DNA from: Desulfobacula sp.
Lineage (GTDB): Bacteria; Desulfobacterota; Desulfobacteria; Desulfobacterales; Desulfobacteraceae
Direction of reading: 5' to 3'
Assembly (NCBI RefSeq): GCF_030145145.1
Contig: NZ_JAQYWD010000027.1
Coordinates: 27,091 to 91,090 of the forward strand
Length of the DNA: 64,000 nt
Shown here: positions 43,608-52,503 of the stretch, in pieces
How positions within the stretch are numbered: the stretch's first letter is position 1
Layout of the letters: every line of letters starts with the position of its first letter
The notes under the pieces: model-generated
What the model saw: only the letters and a program-made list of their open reading frames with translations
What the model was told of the DNA's origin: nothing
Databases searched by the model: none
Made by a program: the position numbers and the translations under genes

Positions 43608-45012
43608 GAATTTTAAAATTTTAGTTGTAGATGACGAAGATTCCGTTCGTAAACGCTGCATCCGGCTTTTATCCAGGCAGGGATATAATGTGATTGGTGC
43701 TTCCGACAGTTCAAGTGCTTTGTCACTGCTGCAAAACCAAAGAACAGGGTTCGATCTGTTACTTGTGGATATCCGGATGCCCGGGATGGACGGTATCCAG
43801 CTGTTGAAAAAAATAAAGACGCAAAGACAATCTATAGAAGTCATCATCATGACAGGTTATGCTACAGTGGAAACTGCTATAAAATCAATGAAATACGGCG
43901 CCTTTGATTATCTTACCAAACCCTTTGACAAAGATGAACTGCTGCACGCAATCGATAAAATTGTTAAAATAAAATCGTTGCAGCAAGAAATCAAAGAACT
44001 CAAAAGCCAACTCACAAAGACCAATGAAAAACCCATAGTCATTGGAAATTCTTCAGCCATGAATAAGGTCATGCGGGTCATTGAAAAAGTGTCCCCTGTA
44101 GACTCTAATATCCTTATCCAGGGAGAAAGCGGAACGGGAAAGGGGTTTGTTGCAAAAGCGATTCATGCCAGGAGTAAACGAAAAAAACACCCCTTTGTTG
44201 TGGCGGACTGTGCTGCATTATCAGGTAATATATTGGAAAGCGAACTTTTCGGTCACGTTAAAGGTGCTTATACCGGTGCACATGCCGACCGCGAAGGATA
44301 TTTTAAAAGGGCGGACAAAGGCACATTGTTCCTGGATGAAATTGGGGAAGTGCCATTGGATTTGCAGGGAAAATTGTTAAGGGTCGTTCAAGACAAAGCT
44401 TTTGTAAAATTAGGTTCCACAGAAATGATTAAAGTCGACACCCGTATTATTGCTGCTACCAATCGCAATCTGGAGGACATGGTTTCAAAAGGTGAGTTCA
44501 GAGAAGATTTGTTTTATCGCTTAAATATTATCACACTGTCTTTGCCGGCTTTAAGAGAAAGGCGGGAGGATATCCCCTTACTAGCAAGACATTTCCTGAA
44601 ATGGTATACAGCAAAGCTCAATTTTGATACGCTTTTTCTTCCAGATGAAGTTCTGGAAACGATTGTTGCCTACGACTGGCCGGGCAATATCCGTGAATTG
44701 GAAAATGCCATGCAGCGGGCGATTGTTCTGGCGGAAAATAACACCTTATCCATTGACGGTTTATTCCCGGCCCGGGTTGAAAAAGATCAGGTTTGTTTTA
44801 ATTACTCTGATCTCCTTAAAAAGAAAATAAGCTATCAGGAAATGAAGCAGGATGTCCTGCAGAACTTTACGAAAGAATATCTGACTCAGTGCCTTATTTT
44901 TCATAAAGGCAATATCACAAATGCCGCAAAGACCATGGGCATGCGCCGGACGTCGCTTCAGCGGCTGGTGAATCAAACCGGCCTCGACAGCCAGTTGTTT
45001 AAAAATCAGTAA
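43600..45012 (+). CDS. Sigma-54-dependent response regulator (NtrC family)
   Basis: 470 residues from ATG 43600. Receiver domain (ILVVDDEDSVRKRC, phospho-Asp in LLVDIRMPGMDG, Lys in YLTKPFDKDE), AAA+ domain with Walker A GESGTGKGFVAKAIH, a GAYTGA loop that contacts sigma-54 (standard GAFTGA with Tyr), Walker B GTLFLDEIGEVP and the Arg-rich RELENAMQRAIVLAE, then a Fis-type helix-turn-helix (NITNAAKTMGMRRTSLQRLV). It is translationally coupled to the upstream kinase. A sigma-54 promoter lies 109 bases after its stop, ahead of the hydroxybenzoyl-CoA reductase genes, making it the likely activator of the catabolic island. Confidence 0.95.
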   Translation: MTENFKILVVDDEDSVRKRCIRLLSRQGYNVIGASDSSSALSLLQNQRTGFDLLLVDIRMPGMDGIQLLKKIKTQRQSIEVIIMTGYATVETAIKSMKYGAFDYLTKPFDKDELLHAIDKIVKIKSLQQEIKELKSQLTKTNEKPIVIGNSSAMNKVMRVIEKVSPVDSNILIQGESGTGKGFVAKAIHARSKRKKHPFVVADCAALSGNILESELFGHVKGAYTGAHADREGYFKRADKGTLFLDEIGEVPLDLQGKLLRVVQDKAFVKLGSTEMIKVDTRIIAATNRNLEDMVSKGEFREDLFYRLNIITLSLPALRERREDIPLLARHFLKWYTAKLNFDTLFLPDEVLETIVAYDWPGNIRELENAMQRAIVLAENNTLSIDGLFPARVEKDQVCFNYSDLLKKKISYQEMKQDVLQNFTKEYLTQCLIFHKGNITNAAKTMGMRRTSLQRLVNQTGLDSQLFKNQ

Positions 45013-45043
45013 CCCCAAAAGAGGCAGCAGTGTTTCCTTCAAA

Positions 45044-45057
45044 GAGGCACCTGCCTC
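45044..45057. promoter_or_regulatory. Candidate upstream activator site (palindrome)
   Basis: GAGGCACCTGCCTC, inverted halves GAGGCA and TGCCTC around CC, with an extra half-site GAGGCA at 45021-45026. It lies about 65 bases upstream of the -24 element of the sigma-54 promoter, within reach of an NtrC-type activator. No T-run follows, so it does not look like a terminator. Confidence 0.4.
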
Positions 45058-45120
45058 AATAACCGCCCGTTGACATCCCCAAAATGCCCTATTTTTAGAG
45101 GGTTAAGCCAGACCGCCGGG

Positions 45121-45136
45121 TGGCATATCTTTTGCT
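45121..45136 (+). promoter_or_regulatory. Sigma-54 (-24/-12) promoter of the aromatic catabolic operon
   Basis: TGGCATATCTTTTGCT. The GG of -24 and GC of -12 have exactly the spacing of the consensus TGGCACG-N4-TTGCW, and 9 of the 12 defined positions, including all the key ones, are kept apart from the C and G after TGGCA. Transcription should begin near 45147, about 40 bases before the first structural gene. An NtrC-family activator is encoded immediately upstream. Confidence 0.75.
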
Positions 45137-45187
45137 TTGTCTTCAGATAGTTTCCGAATAACCTATCCTGTAAATAAAGGAATTATT

Positions 45188-46195
45188 ATGTATTTACCAA
45201 AATTCACGCTTGAAAGCCCCAAATCAATAGAAGAAGCGGTGGTCCTCCTGGGTTCCGGTGAGGGCACCAAACTTTTATCAGGTGGTACGGACCTTTTCCC
45301 AAGAATGAAATATAAACTTTGTTCTCCAGAGGTCCTTATAAGCCTGAAAGGCTTGCCATCGGCTACTCCCCAAATTGATGAAGACGGTAAATTGATTATA
45401 GATGCCAAGATGTCTTTGACAACAATCACGCTTTCTTATGAAATCCGGGAAAAGGCGCCTTTGTTAGCGCTGGCGGCCCAAAAAGTTGCCACCCGTGAAA
45501 TAAGAAATATGGGGACGCTCGGTGGTAATATCTGCCAGGAAACTCGATGCCTTTACCTGAACCAAACGCATACGTTTCAATTTACAGAGCCTTGTTTGAA
45601 GCGCGGCGGAAAAGAATGCTATTTCGCTCCTAAAGGGAAAAAGTGCTGGGCCACCTTCATGTCTGATATTGCGCCGGCACTTTTTTGTCTTGATGCAAGG
45701 GTGATTATTGCAGATTCAAATGGTGAGCGAGAAATAAAAATCGAAGACGTTTATACCAACGACTCCCTTAAACCCTTATCACTAAAACCGGATCAAATTA
45801 TCACAAAGATTATTGTACCGGAAACACAGGGCTTGTCCGGGAGTGGATTTGCAAAATTTACCGTAAGGGAAACCATTGAATTTGCAGTTGTAAATGTCGG
45901 GGTTTTTTTAGAAGCAGAAAAAGACCTTAAAACCTGTAAACAGGTGAGAATTTCAGTGGGAGCAATCTTTGGGGGACCCCAGAGAGCATTGGAAGCCGAA
46001 GACTGGCTGGCAGGAAAAAGCTTGTCCCAAGAGAACATAAACACAGTTTCACAAAAAGTTGCCAGGTCTTTAAAAATAATATCCCACCATGGGTATTCAA
46101 AAAGCTATCTAACCGAGTGCTTGAAAACTCAATCAAGGCAGGCCCTTAACGATGCTGTAAAAGGACTCACTGATCAAAGTAACAAGGAGGGGTAA
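45188..46195 (+). CDS. hcrB: 4-Hydroxybenzoyl-CoA reductase-type beta subunit (FAD and extra [4Fe-4S])
   Basis: 335 residues from ATG 45188 (AAAGGAA upstream). FAD-binding subunit of a xanthine-oxidase-family molybdoenzyme: LLSGGTDLFPRMK and TREIRNMGTLGGNI bind FAD. An insertion after the FAD motif holds Cys121, 136, 144 and 153. The spacing (15, 8, 9) nearly equals that of the Cys122/138/146/155 ligands of the extra [4Fe-4S] cluster in Thauera aromatica HcrB, as I recall them. This loop is a hallmark of hydroxybenzoyl-CoA reductases, which run electrons toward the substrate, unlike xanthine dehydrogenases. It is first in the operon behind the sigma-54 promoter. Confidence 0.88.
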   Translation: MYLPKFTLESPKSIEEAVVLLGSGEGTKLLSGGTDLFPRMKYKLCSPEVLISLKGLPSATPQIDEDGKLIIDAKMSLTTITLSYEIREKAPLLALAAQKVATREIRNMGTLGGNICQETRCLYLNQTHTFQFTEPCLKRGGKECYFAPKGKKCWATFMSDIAPALFCLDARVIIADSNGEREIKIEDVYTNDSLKPLSLKPDQIITKIIVPETQGLSGSGFAKFTVRETIEFAVVNVGVFLEAEKDLKTCKQVRISVGAIFGGPQRALEAEDWLAGKSLSQENINTVSQKVARSLKIISHHGYSKSYLTECLKTQSRQALNDAVKGLTDQSNKEG

Positions 46196-46197
46196 GG

Positions 46198-46689
46198 ATG
46201 ACAACAACGCATAAAAAAAGAATCATTGAACTGACAGTTAATGAGGAAACGTATGAGCTGGCAGTTGAGTGTCAGGAAACACTGCTGGACGTATTACGCA
46301 ATAATTTGGGGTTGACGGGGACTAAAGAAGGATGCGGTACGGGTGAATGTGGCTCCTGCACCGTATTGCTGGAAGGAGAACCGATATTGGCCTGCCTGAT
46401 GCTGGCAGTTGAATGCGAACATAAAAAAATCGAAACCATTGAGGGACAATCTATTAATGGTGATCTGACACCGGTCCAAGAAGCTTTTCTCGAAAAAGGG
46501 GCCGTACAATGCGGCTTTTGTACATCTGGTATGGTGATGGCCTCTACGGATCTATTAAAAAGAAATCCTGATCCCAGCAAAGAGGACATCATGGAGAGCC
46601 TGGGAGGCCATCTATGCCGCTGTACGGGATACAATAAAATAATGGAGTCTGTGCAGCATGCTGCAAAGCTGAATAGAGACAACACCTAA
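46198..46689 (+). CDS. hcrC: 4-Hydroxybenzoyl-CoA reductase-type gamma subunit (two [2Fe-2S])
   Basis: 163 residues, equal to the known HcrC size. The plant-type [2Fe-2S] ligands are Cys46, 51, 54 and 66 (GCGTGECGSCTVLLEG), and the second cluster uses Cys105, 108, 140 and 142 (VQCGFCTSGMVM and CRCTGY). It feeds electrons from the cluster/FAD chain to the molybdenum site. A strong GGAGGGGTAAGG Shine-Dalgarno overlaps the hcrB stop; the alpha subunit gene follows by 12 bases. Confidence 0.92.
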   Translation: MTTTHKKRIIELTVNEETYELAVECQETLLDVLRNNLGLTGTKEGCGTGECGSCTVLLEGEPILACLMLAVECEHKKIETIEGQSINGDLTPVQEAFLEKGAVQCGFCTSGMVMASTDLLKRNPDPSKEDIMESLGGHLCRCTGYNKIMESVQHAAKLNRDNT

Positions 46690-46701
46690 AGGAGCATGAA
46701 A

Positions 46702-49032
46702 ATGAGTGAGTTGGATTATGTCGGAAAACGAATGTTGAGAAAGGATGGTCCGGACAAGGTAACAGGCAAAGCAATCTACACAGTTGACATAAAACTAAAG
46801 GGACAGTTGGTTGGAAGGATACTCAGAAGCCCTCATGCCCATGCACGGATCCTGGACATTGACACCCGCCTTGCCTTGGCGGTGCCGGGTGTAAAAGCCG
46901 TGATTACCGGTAAAGATACCCTGGGCATAAAACATGGCTTTGTTGAAACACCTCGTTATCCAGCGGATCAATATCCCCTGGCAATGGACAAGGTTCGATT
47001 TATTGGTGAAGAAGTTGCTGCAGTGGCAGCCACGGATGTGTATGCCGCGGACGAAGCACTGAGGTTAATAAAAGTGACATATGAACCTCTGCCTGCGGTC
47101 TTTGATCCTGAAGACGCCATGATGCCGGGGGCACCGGAAATTCATCCTTCTCATCCCAAAGTAAAAGAGGATCTGGTCAATATCGGCGGTAAAACGACTT
47201 CGGGCTGGGGTGATGTGGAAGCAGGGTTTCAAGAGGCTGACTATGTGAGGGAGGACCGGTTTGAAAGCCATCTGAGGACCCACGGATTCCTTGAGCCCCA
47301 CGCCACTGTGGCCAGCTTTGAGGCAGACGGAAAGTTGAATGTGTGGACATCGTCCCAGGGCCCGTTCATCAAACGGGCAAAAATCGCCAGAACCCTGGGA
47401 CTTCCACAATCATCCGTAAGGGTGAAAAAAGCCTATGTCGGGGGTGCCTTTGGAGGGAAGATAGATCTATACACCCATGAATTCTGTGCAGCGCTTCTAT
47501 CCATGAAAACGTCCAGACCCGTGGAGATCATTGCCACCCGGGAAGAGATATTCACTGCCTATCGTCACGGTCAACCCATGATTGTAACGGTAAAAACCGG
47601 TGTTAAAAAAGACGGTACCATCGTGGCACAGCAATTCAAAACCATCAATAATTCAGGAGGCTATCGCGGCAGCGGCGTGGTCGTCATTTTTCTGGTGTGG
47701 GGGTTTGCAATGGCTCCCTATCGAATTCCCCATATGAAATATGAAGGATACTCCGTTTATACCAACAACCCGATTCGATCTCCGCAAAGGGGGCATGGTG
47801 CGCCCCAGATGCGATTTGCAGTGGAATCTCAACTGGACATGATTGCGGCTGAACTGGGCATCAGCCCCATTGACATTCGTCTGAAAAATGCACGGGTTTC
47901 AGGTGAAATGCTGCCCAATGGAGATAATGTGCATAATTGCGGTCTCACGGATTGCATTCTGGATATTGCCAAGCACACGGATTTTACAGCAAAATTCGGG
48001 AGCACCCGAACTGAAAAAAAAGGACGATATCAGAAAGGCATTGGTATTGGGGTCAGTGCCTACTTCGGGGGATCATTGATTTACCCCAACAGTTCGTCTG
48101 TCATTGTAAAAATGAACGATGACGGCAGTGTCTCCCTGCTGACCGGTGCCCTGGATATCGGACAGGGAGCAGAAACCATCCTGTGCCAGATTGTTGCTGA
48201 AGAACTTAAAATCCCCATGGAAGAGGTTCAGGTGTTTGCGGCCGATACTGAAACCACCCCCGTGGACATTGGGGTGTGGATCAGCGGCAATGCCTATGTA
48301 ACTGGTAATGCCGCCCGTGAGGCAGCCGGTGACGTCCGTCAAAAATTGATGACGCTGGCTGCCGAAGAACTCAAAGCCGACATTGAAGACCTGACATTCC
48401 AGAACAAACGCATCTATATATCCGGCCAGCCGGAACGTTCATTATCATATGAAAAACTTGTGGCTTTAAGCATTCTGAAACATAGGGGGGATCCTGTCAT
48501 TGGAAATGGGCATTGGCGTACGATGCGGGATGAACCTTTCCACCCGAGTCTTGCAACGACAAAGGGAAGATGGACTGAAAACTATGCCTTTGACGCCCAG
48601 ACAGCTGAAGTGGAGGTGGATACTGAGACGGGGAACATCCGTCTGCTGAAGGCCGTGACCGCTCATGACTGTGGATTTCCCATCAACCCCCTTCTGGTGG
48701 AAGGGCAGATTGACGGTCAGGTATCCATGGCCCTGGGTCATGCCTTTATGGAAGAAATAATGATGGAGAAAGGTCGTACCCTGAATCCGAGCTGGCTGGA
48801 TTACCGGATGCCCTCCATCTGTAATATTGCGGACTCAGAACACATCGACGTGATCACGGAACGTTACCAGGTCGGGAAACCTTACCGGACCAAGGAGGTT
48901 GGTGAAGGCTATGTGTCCGCCATCCTGGCAGCCATTGCCAATGCCGTATACGACGCTGTAGGTGTAAGGCTTTATTCAACGCCGTTTACACCGGAAAAAG
49001 TTTTGGAAGGGCTAAATAATATAAATCTTTAA
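46702..49032 (+). CDS. hcrA: 4-Hydroxybenzoyl-CoA reductase-type alpha subunit (molybdopterin)
   Basis: 776 residues from ATG 46702; an ATG at 46696 touches the AAAGGAG site and is unlikely. Molybdenum-cofactor subunit of the xanthine oxidase family: GGAFGGKIDLYTHEF (about residue 246), the later GALDIGQGAETILCQI, and KEVGEGYVSAI with the active-site Glu. Together with the beta and gamma genes it forms a complete alpha-beta-gamma enzyme expected to remove a ring hydroxyl reductively from hydroxybenzoyl-CoA. Exact ring position (4-hydroxy, or 3,4-dihydroxy as in protocatechuyl-CoA) is not readable. No gene for molybdenum-cofactor insertion is intact nearby. Confidence 0.9.
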   Translation: MSELDYVGKRMLRKDGPDKVTGKAIYTVDIKLKGQLVGRILRSPHAHARILDIDTRLALAVPGVKAVITGKDTLGIKHGFVETPRYPADQYPLAMDKVRFIGEEVAAVAATDVYAADEALRLIKVTYEPLPAVFDPEDAMMPGAPEIHPSHPKVKEDLVNIGGKTTSGWGDVEAGFQEADYVREDRFESHLRTHGFLEPHATVASFEADGKLNVWTSSQGPFIKRAKIARTLGLPQSSVRVKKAYVGGAFGGKIDLYTHEFCAALLSMKTSRPVEIIATREEIFTAYRHGQPMIVTVKTGVKKDGTIVAQQFKTINNSGGYRGSGVVVIFLVWGFAMAPYRIPHMKYEGYSVYTNNPIRSPQRGHGAPQMRFAVESQLDMIAAELGISPIDIRLKNARVSGEMLPNGDNVHNCGLTDCILDIAKHTDFTAKFGSTRTEKKGRYQKGIGIGVSAYFGGSLIYPNSSSVIVKMNDDGSVSLLTGALDIGQGAETILCQIVAEELKIPMEEVQVFAADTETTPVDIGVWISGNAYVTGNAAREAAGDVRQKLMTLAAEELKADIEDLTFQNKRIYISGQPERSLSYEKLVALSILKHRGDPVIGNGHWRTMRDEPFHPSLATTKGRWTENYAFDAQTAEVEVDTETGNIRLLKAVTAHDCGFPINPLLVEGQIDGQVSMALGHAFMEEIMMEKGRTLNPSWLDYRMPSICNIADSEHIDVITERYQVGKPYRTKEVGEGYVSAILAAIANAVYDAVGVRLYSTPFTPEKVLEGLNNINL

Positions 49033-49115
49033 TCAATATAATAATTTATTTAATAAATTGAAAATAATAGACTGTTTTTAATGAGCTAGATAAAAATATG
49101 GGGGATGATTAGAAT

Positions 49116-51287
49116 ATGTTAAAAGACAATTATACCACTTTTATGTATGATGAAAAATTAGACTTAGACAAGACAGATTATTGGATTTATTGTGCAGCCG
49201 ATACCCCTCCTGGGAGACCTCGCACGCCCATGTTCGACTGGGTCTTTATGAATTCAAGCAATTGGGGAGCCAATTACGCCTGTTACAAGATATCAATCCC
49301 CTCTGCAAATAGTATAGCCTTCAGATCATACAACGGTTATGGATTTATGACAGTGACTCTGCCAGCATCGGAAGATGAAGTCAAAAGGCGTTCTGCTAAA
49401 TTTAAAACAGCTTTAGGCTATCTGATCCAAAATTATGACCAGCTCTGGGCGGAAGCAAAATTAAAATTGATAGGTTATACCAAAAAACCAAAAGAATTTG
49501 ATTTCGATAATGCTAGTTGGTTCGAAATGAGTCAACTTTTCAGAGATAGAATGAGCGCTACACGGAAAATGTACGAAATAGTATACTATTTTTCGGAAGG
49601 GCTGGGTACAACATATCTTTTATTCGTTGATCTTTGCAAAAACATGTTGGGAATTGATGAATCAGAACCCCTATTTCGAAAACTTTTTACTGGATTGCAA
49701 AATGCCACCTCCTCAACCTCCTTGGTCGAAAAAGGCTTACACAGGCTGTCTCAAAGGGCTAACGAATTAGGCCTTGCCAATGTTCTCATAGAAAATAAAC
49801 CTGAGGAAGTTGTTTCTCAAATGGAAAGGACTGAATCCGGGCAGCTGTGGAATAAGGAACTCATTGAATTCCTAAATATCCATGGGTGGAGATGCCTAAT
49901 TGAGTCAGACTATATAACACCAACTTGGGTTGAAGAACCCTCGCTTGCGATAGTGCATATTCAGCAATATTTAAATAAAGGTCCGGATTTTGAACTCGAC
50001 TTGATGATCGAAAGAGAAGCAAAAGAAAGGGAAAACGTAGAAAAAGAGTTGATTGAGAAAGTCCCCTTAGACCAAAGGGATTGGTTCGAGACTCTTTTAA
50101 GGATAGCACAGCAATTTACCATATGGCGATTAGAGCATATTTACTATTGTGAAGTTTACCAGCATGCAATAACTCGTCATGTCTTAATGCAAATTGGTAC
50201 CAAAATTTCTAAGGTTGAATGTATTGAAAGAGCTGAAGATATCTTTTTTCTCGTCCCCGAAGAACTCTATAAAGCATTAATTCACCCAGAGTCATGTAGT
50301 CTTAAACCGCTTGTAAGGAACCGTAAGACTAAATGGGAAGAAAATAAAAAAATCATCCCTCCTCCCCTTTTTTCTAAGATTGATCCTGATCAAGCGGCCA
50401 ATCTATTTCTTAAGTCCAAGGATCCGATGGCAATAGAACTTGCGATAGGGATGACGAGTTTAATCAATACGAAACATGAAGTAAATTTGGGCGGGCAGAT
50501 TGCTTCCATGGGTATCGCTGAAGGACCGGCAAGGGTAATTCTTTCCGCCGAACAGTTGGGTGAGATTCAGGAAGGTGATATTTTAGTTGCACCAATATTC
50601 CGGTCCAGTTGGAGCCCTGTTTTCCCTCTGATCAAAGGAGCCGTCATTGATAGAGGTGGTATTCTGTCAGATGCGGCAATTCTTGGACGAGAGTATGGCA
50701 TTCCGGTGATCACCAATGTTATTGATGGTTCATTAAAAATTAAGACCGGCCAACGTATAAAAATCGATGATAGCTTAGGGGCTGTTCTAATTGTTAGTCC
50801 TTTAGAAGGAAAGAAACTCCTTATCGTAGACGATGAAGCTGACATACTTGACACCTTGGAAGATTTACTACCAATGTGTGAATTAACCAAGGCTGATACA
50901 TTCCAAAAGGCAAAAACGCTTCTGGAAAACGAACAATTTGATTTGGCAATTTTGGATATAATGGGGGTTAAAGGCTATGACCTTTTGGCAATTGCTAAAA
51001 AGGAAAAAGTGATGTCCGTAATGCTAACGGCCCATGCATTATCCCTCGATAGTACTGTACGTGCCTACAAAGAAGGAGCCGTTTGTTATGTTCCAAAAGA
51101 AAAATGTTTCGAAATTGAAGATATTTTAATAGATATTTTTGAAAGCAAAGGAAAACAGGAGTTTTTTTGGTCACGCTGGCTCGACAGATTTGGCCCATTT
51201 TACGACAGTAAATTTGGACTTGGATGGCAAAATAAGCATAAAGAATTTTGGGAAATATTTAAGAAAACAACTCCTCTTGATTTGTGA
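49116..51287 (+). CDS. Phenylphosphate-synthase-alpha-like protein with His-to-Asp mobile domain and fused receiver domain
   Basis: 723 residues. Residues 1-450 resemble the large N-terminal part of phenylphosphate synthase alpha. Residues about 460-565 are a PEP-utilising mobile (swivelling) domain, but the motif that normally reads G-G-x-x-x-H is GGILSDAAILGREYGIP: Asp519 replaces the phospho-carrier His. A full CheY-like receiver follows (LLIVDDEADI, phospho-Asp614 in AILDIMGVKG, MLTAHA, YVPKEK), then a 45-residue aromatic-rich tail. It cannot act as the usual phospho-His carrier, so it may be a regulatory or structural paralogue of the active alpha subunit at 55629-57293. The start follows a GGGGGA-like site; the DNA is AT-rich. 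Confidence 0.82.
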   Translation: MLKDNYTTFMYDEKLDLDKTDYWIYCAADTPPGRPRTPMFDWVFMNSSNWGANYACYKISIPSANSIAFRSYNGYGFMTVTLPASEDEVKRRSAKFKTALGYLIQNYDQLWAEAKLKLIGYTKKPKEFDFDNASWFEMSQLFRDRMSATRKMYEIVYYFSEGLGTTYLLFVDLCKNMLGIDESEPLFRKLFTGLQNATSSTSLVEKGLHRLSQRANELGLANVLIENKPEEVVSQMERTESGQLWNKELIEFLNIHGWRCLIESDYITPTWVEEPSLAIVHIQQYLNKGPDFELDLMIEREAKERENVEKELIEKVPLDQRDWFETLLRIAQQFTIWRLEHIYYCEVYQHAITRHVLMQIGTKISKVECIERAEDIFFLVPEELYKALIHPESCSLKPLVRNRKTKWEENKKIIPPPLFSKIDPDQAANLFLKSKDPMAIELAIGMTSLINTKHEVNLGGQIASMGIAEGPARVILSAEQLGEIQEGDILVAPIFRSSWSPVFPLIKGAVIDRGGILSDAAILGREYGIPVITNVIDGSLKIKTGQRIKIDDSLGAVLIVSPLEGKKLLIVDDEADILDTLEDLLPMCELTKADTFQKAKTLLENEQFDLAILDIMGVKGYDLLAIAKKEKVMSVMLTAHALSLDSTVRAYKEGAVCYVPKEKCFEIEDILIDIFESKGKQEFFWSRWLDRFGPFYDSKFGLGWQNKHKEFWEIFKKTTPLDL

Positions 51288-51388
51288 TTTTATAAAAGCA
51301 AATAGGGATATAATAAAATGATTAAATTTAAGTTATTTATTAAATTAAAATAGATTCCAAATTATGATCTAAAGAGGAGAAATAAAAA

Positions 51389-52450
51389 ATGACTGATGGA
51401 AATGAATGGATAAAGTTCTTTGAAGAATGTGGTCGTAACGACACTTCCCTTGTCGGAGGCAAATGCGCCAACTTGGGAGAAATGTGTAAGATTGGGGTGC
51501 CGGTTCCCCCAGGATTCGCGATTACGACGAAAGTTTATGATACTTTTTTAAATGCAACAAATATTGCAGGAAAAATAAAAAAATATATTGATGAATCCAT
51601 TTCTAACCCAACTACAATGGAAGAGCTTAACAAAATGGCAAATGATTTACAAAGCTTTATTTTGGCAGGAGAAATACCAGAAGAACAATCGGCTGCTATA
51701 TCAGATGCATATGACTCCTTGTGTCAAAAGCTTGGGATAAGTGATGTTGCTGTTGCTGTTAGGTCTAGCGGAGTTGCTGAAGATTCTGCTACAGCAAGCT
51801 TCGCTGGTCAATATGAGTCCTATCTTAATGTTATAGGAAAGGAATCTCTATTTAAAAATATTAAGGAATGTTGGGCCAGTGCTTTTTCACCACGCTGTAT
51901 CTCTTATCGTATCCATAATGGTCTTGGACTTTTTGCTGGTTCGATTAGCGTGGCAGTACAAAAGATGGCCAAATCACGTTCGGCAGGGGTAGGATTCACG
52001 GCTAACCCAAATACCGGGGATAGAGGGAAAATCGTTATTGAGGGCAACTGGGGAACCGGTGAAAGTGTTGTTCAAGGAATATCAAAGGTAGATATCTTTT
52101 CAGTATCTAAAGAAACTTTAGAAATAGTTGAACAACAGATAAACAAAAAAACAAGGCAAATTGTGATAAAAGAAAAAGGGATTTTAGAGATGGAAATTCC
52201 TGAAAATCAACAATCTTTGCCGTGCTTAGAACCCGAAGAGGTAAAATTATTGGCTAAAATCGCAAGAGATACAGAATTGCATTATGGGGTTCCTTTAGAC
52301 ATAGAATGGGCTGTGGACGTTGAGCTTGAATTTCCTGACAATATTTTTCTCGTACAAGCTCGACCAATCACTGCCATTATAGAAAAAAAGAGCTCTACTG
52401 AAACAATTCTTGATATGGCCTGCAGTCGCTTATTCCCCAGCAAAATTTAA
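51389..52450 (+). CDS. ppsB: PEP synthase/PPDK N-terminal ATP-binding protein (phenylphosphate-synthase-beta-like)
   Basis: 353 residues, only the ATP-grasp nucleotide-binding part of PEP synthase, the size of phenylphosphate synthase beta of Thauera. Visible motifs are VGGKCANLGEMCKIGVPVPP, VAVRSSGVAEDSATASFAGQ (ATP phosphate loop), MAKSRSAGVGFTANP and the C-terminal YGVPLDIEWAVD with IFLVQARPI. It should transfer the beta-phosphoryl of ATP to the mobile-domain His of an alpha partner encoded separately. AAAGAGGAG lies 11 bases before the start. It sits between the two alpha-like genes. Confidence 0.85.
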   Translation: MTDGNEWIKFFEECGRNDTSLVGGKCANLGEMCKIGVPVPPGFAITTKVYDTFLNATNIAGKIKKYIDESISNPTTMEELNKMANDLQSFILAGEIPEEQSAAISDAYDSLCQKLGISDVAVAVRSSGVAEDSATASFAGQYESYLNVIGKESLFKNIKECWASAFSPRCISYRIHNGLGLFAGSISVAVQKMAKSRSAGVGFTANPNTGDRGKIVIEGNWGTGESVVQGISKVDIFSVSKETLEIVEQQINKKTRQIVIKEKGILEMEIPENQQSLPCLEPEEVKLLAKIARDTELHYGVPLDIEWAVDVELEFPDNIFLVQARPITAIIEKKSSTETILDMACSRLFPSKI

Positions 52451-52503
52451 GGCTATTAAATAAGCCCTACAAACTTATACACAGAAACATTGAGGTATCG
52501 GTA

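Noticed and set aside
45013..45060. GAGGCACCTGCCTC as terminator of the regulator gene
   Set aside because: The stem is short with a 2-base loop and is not followed by T residues; an activator site is a better reading.
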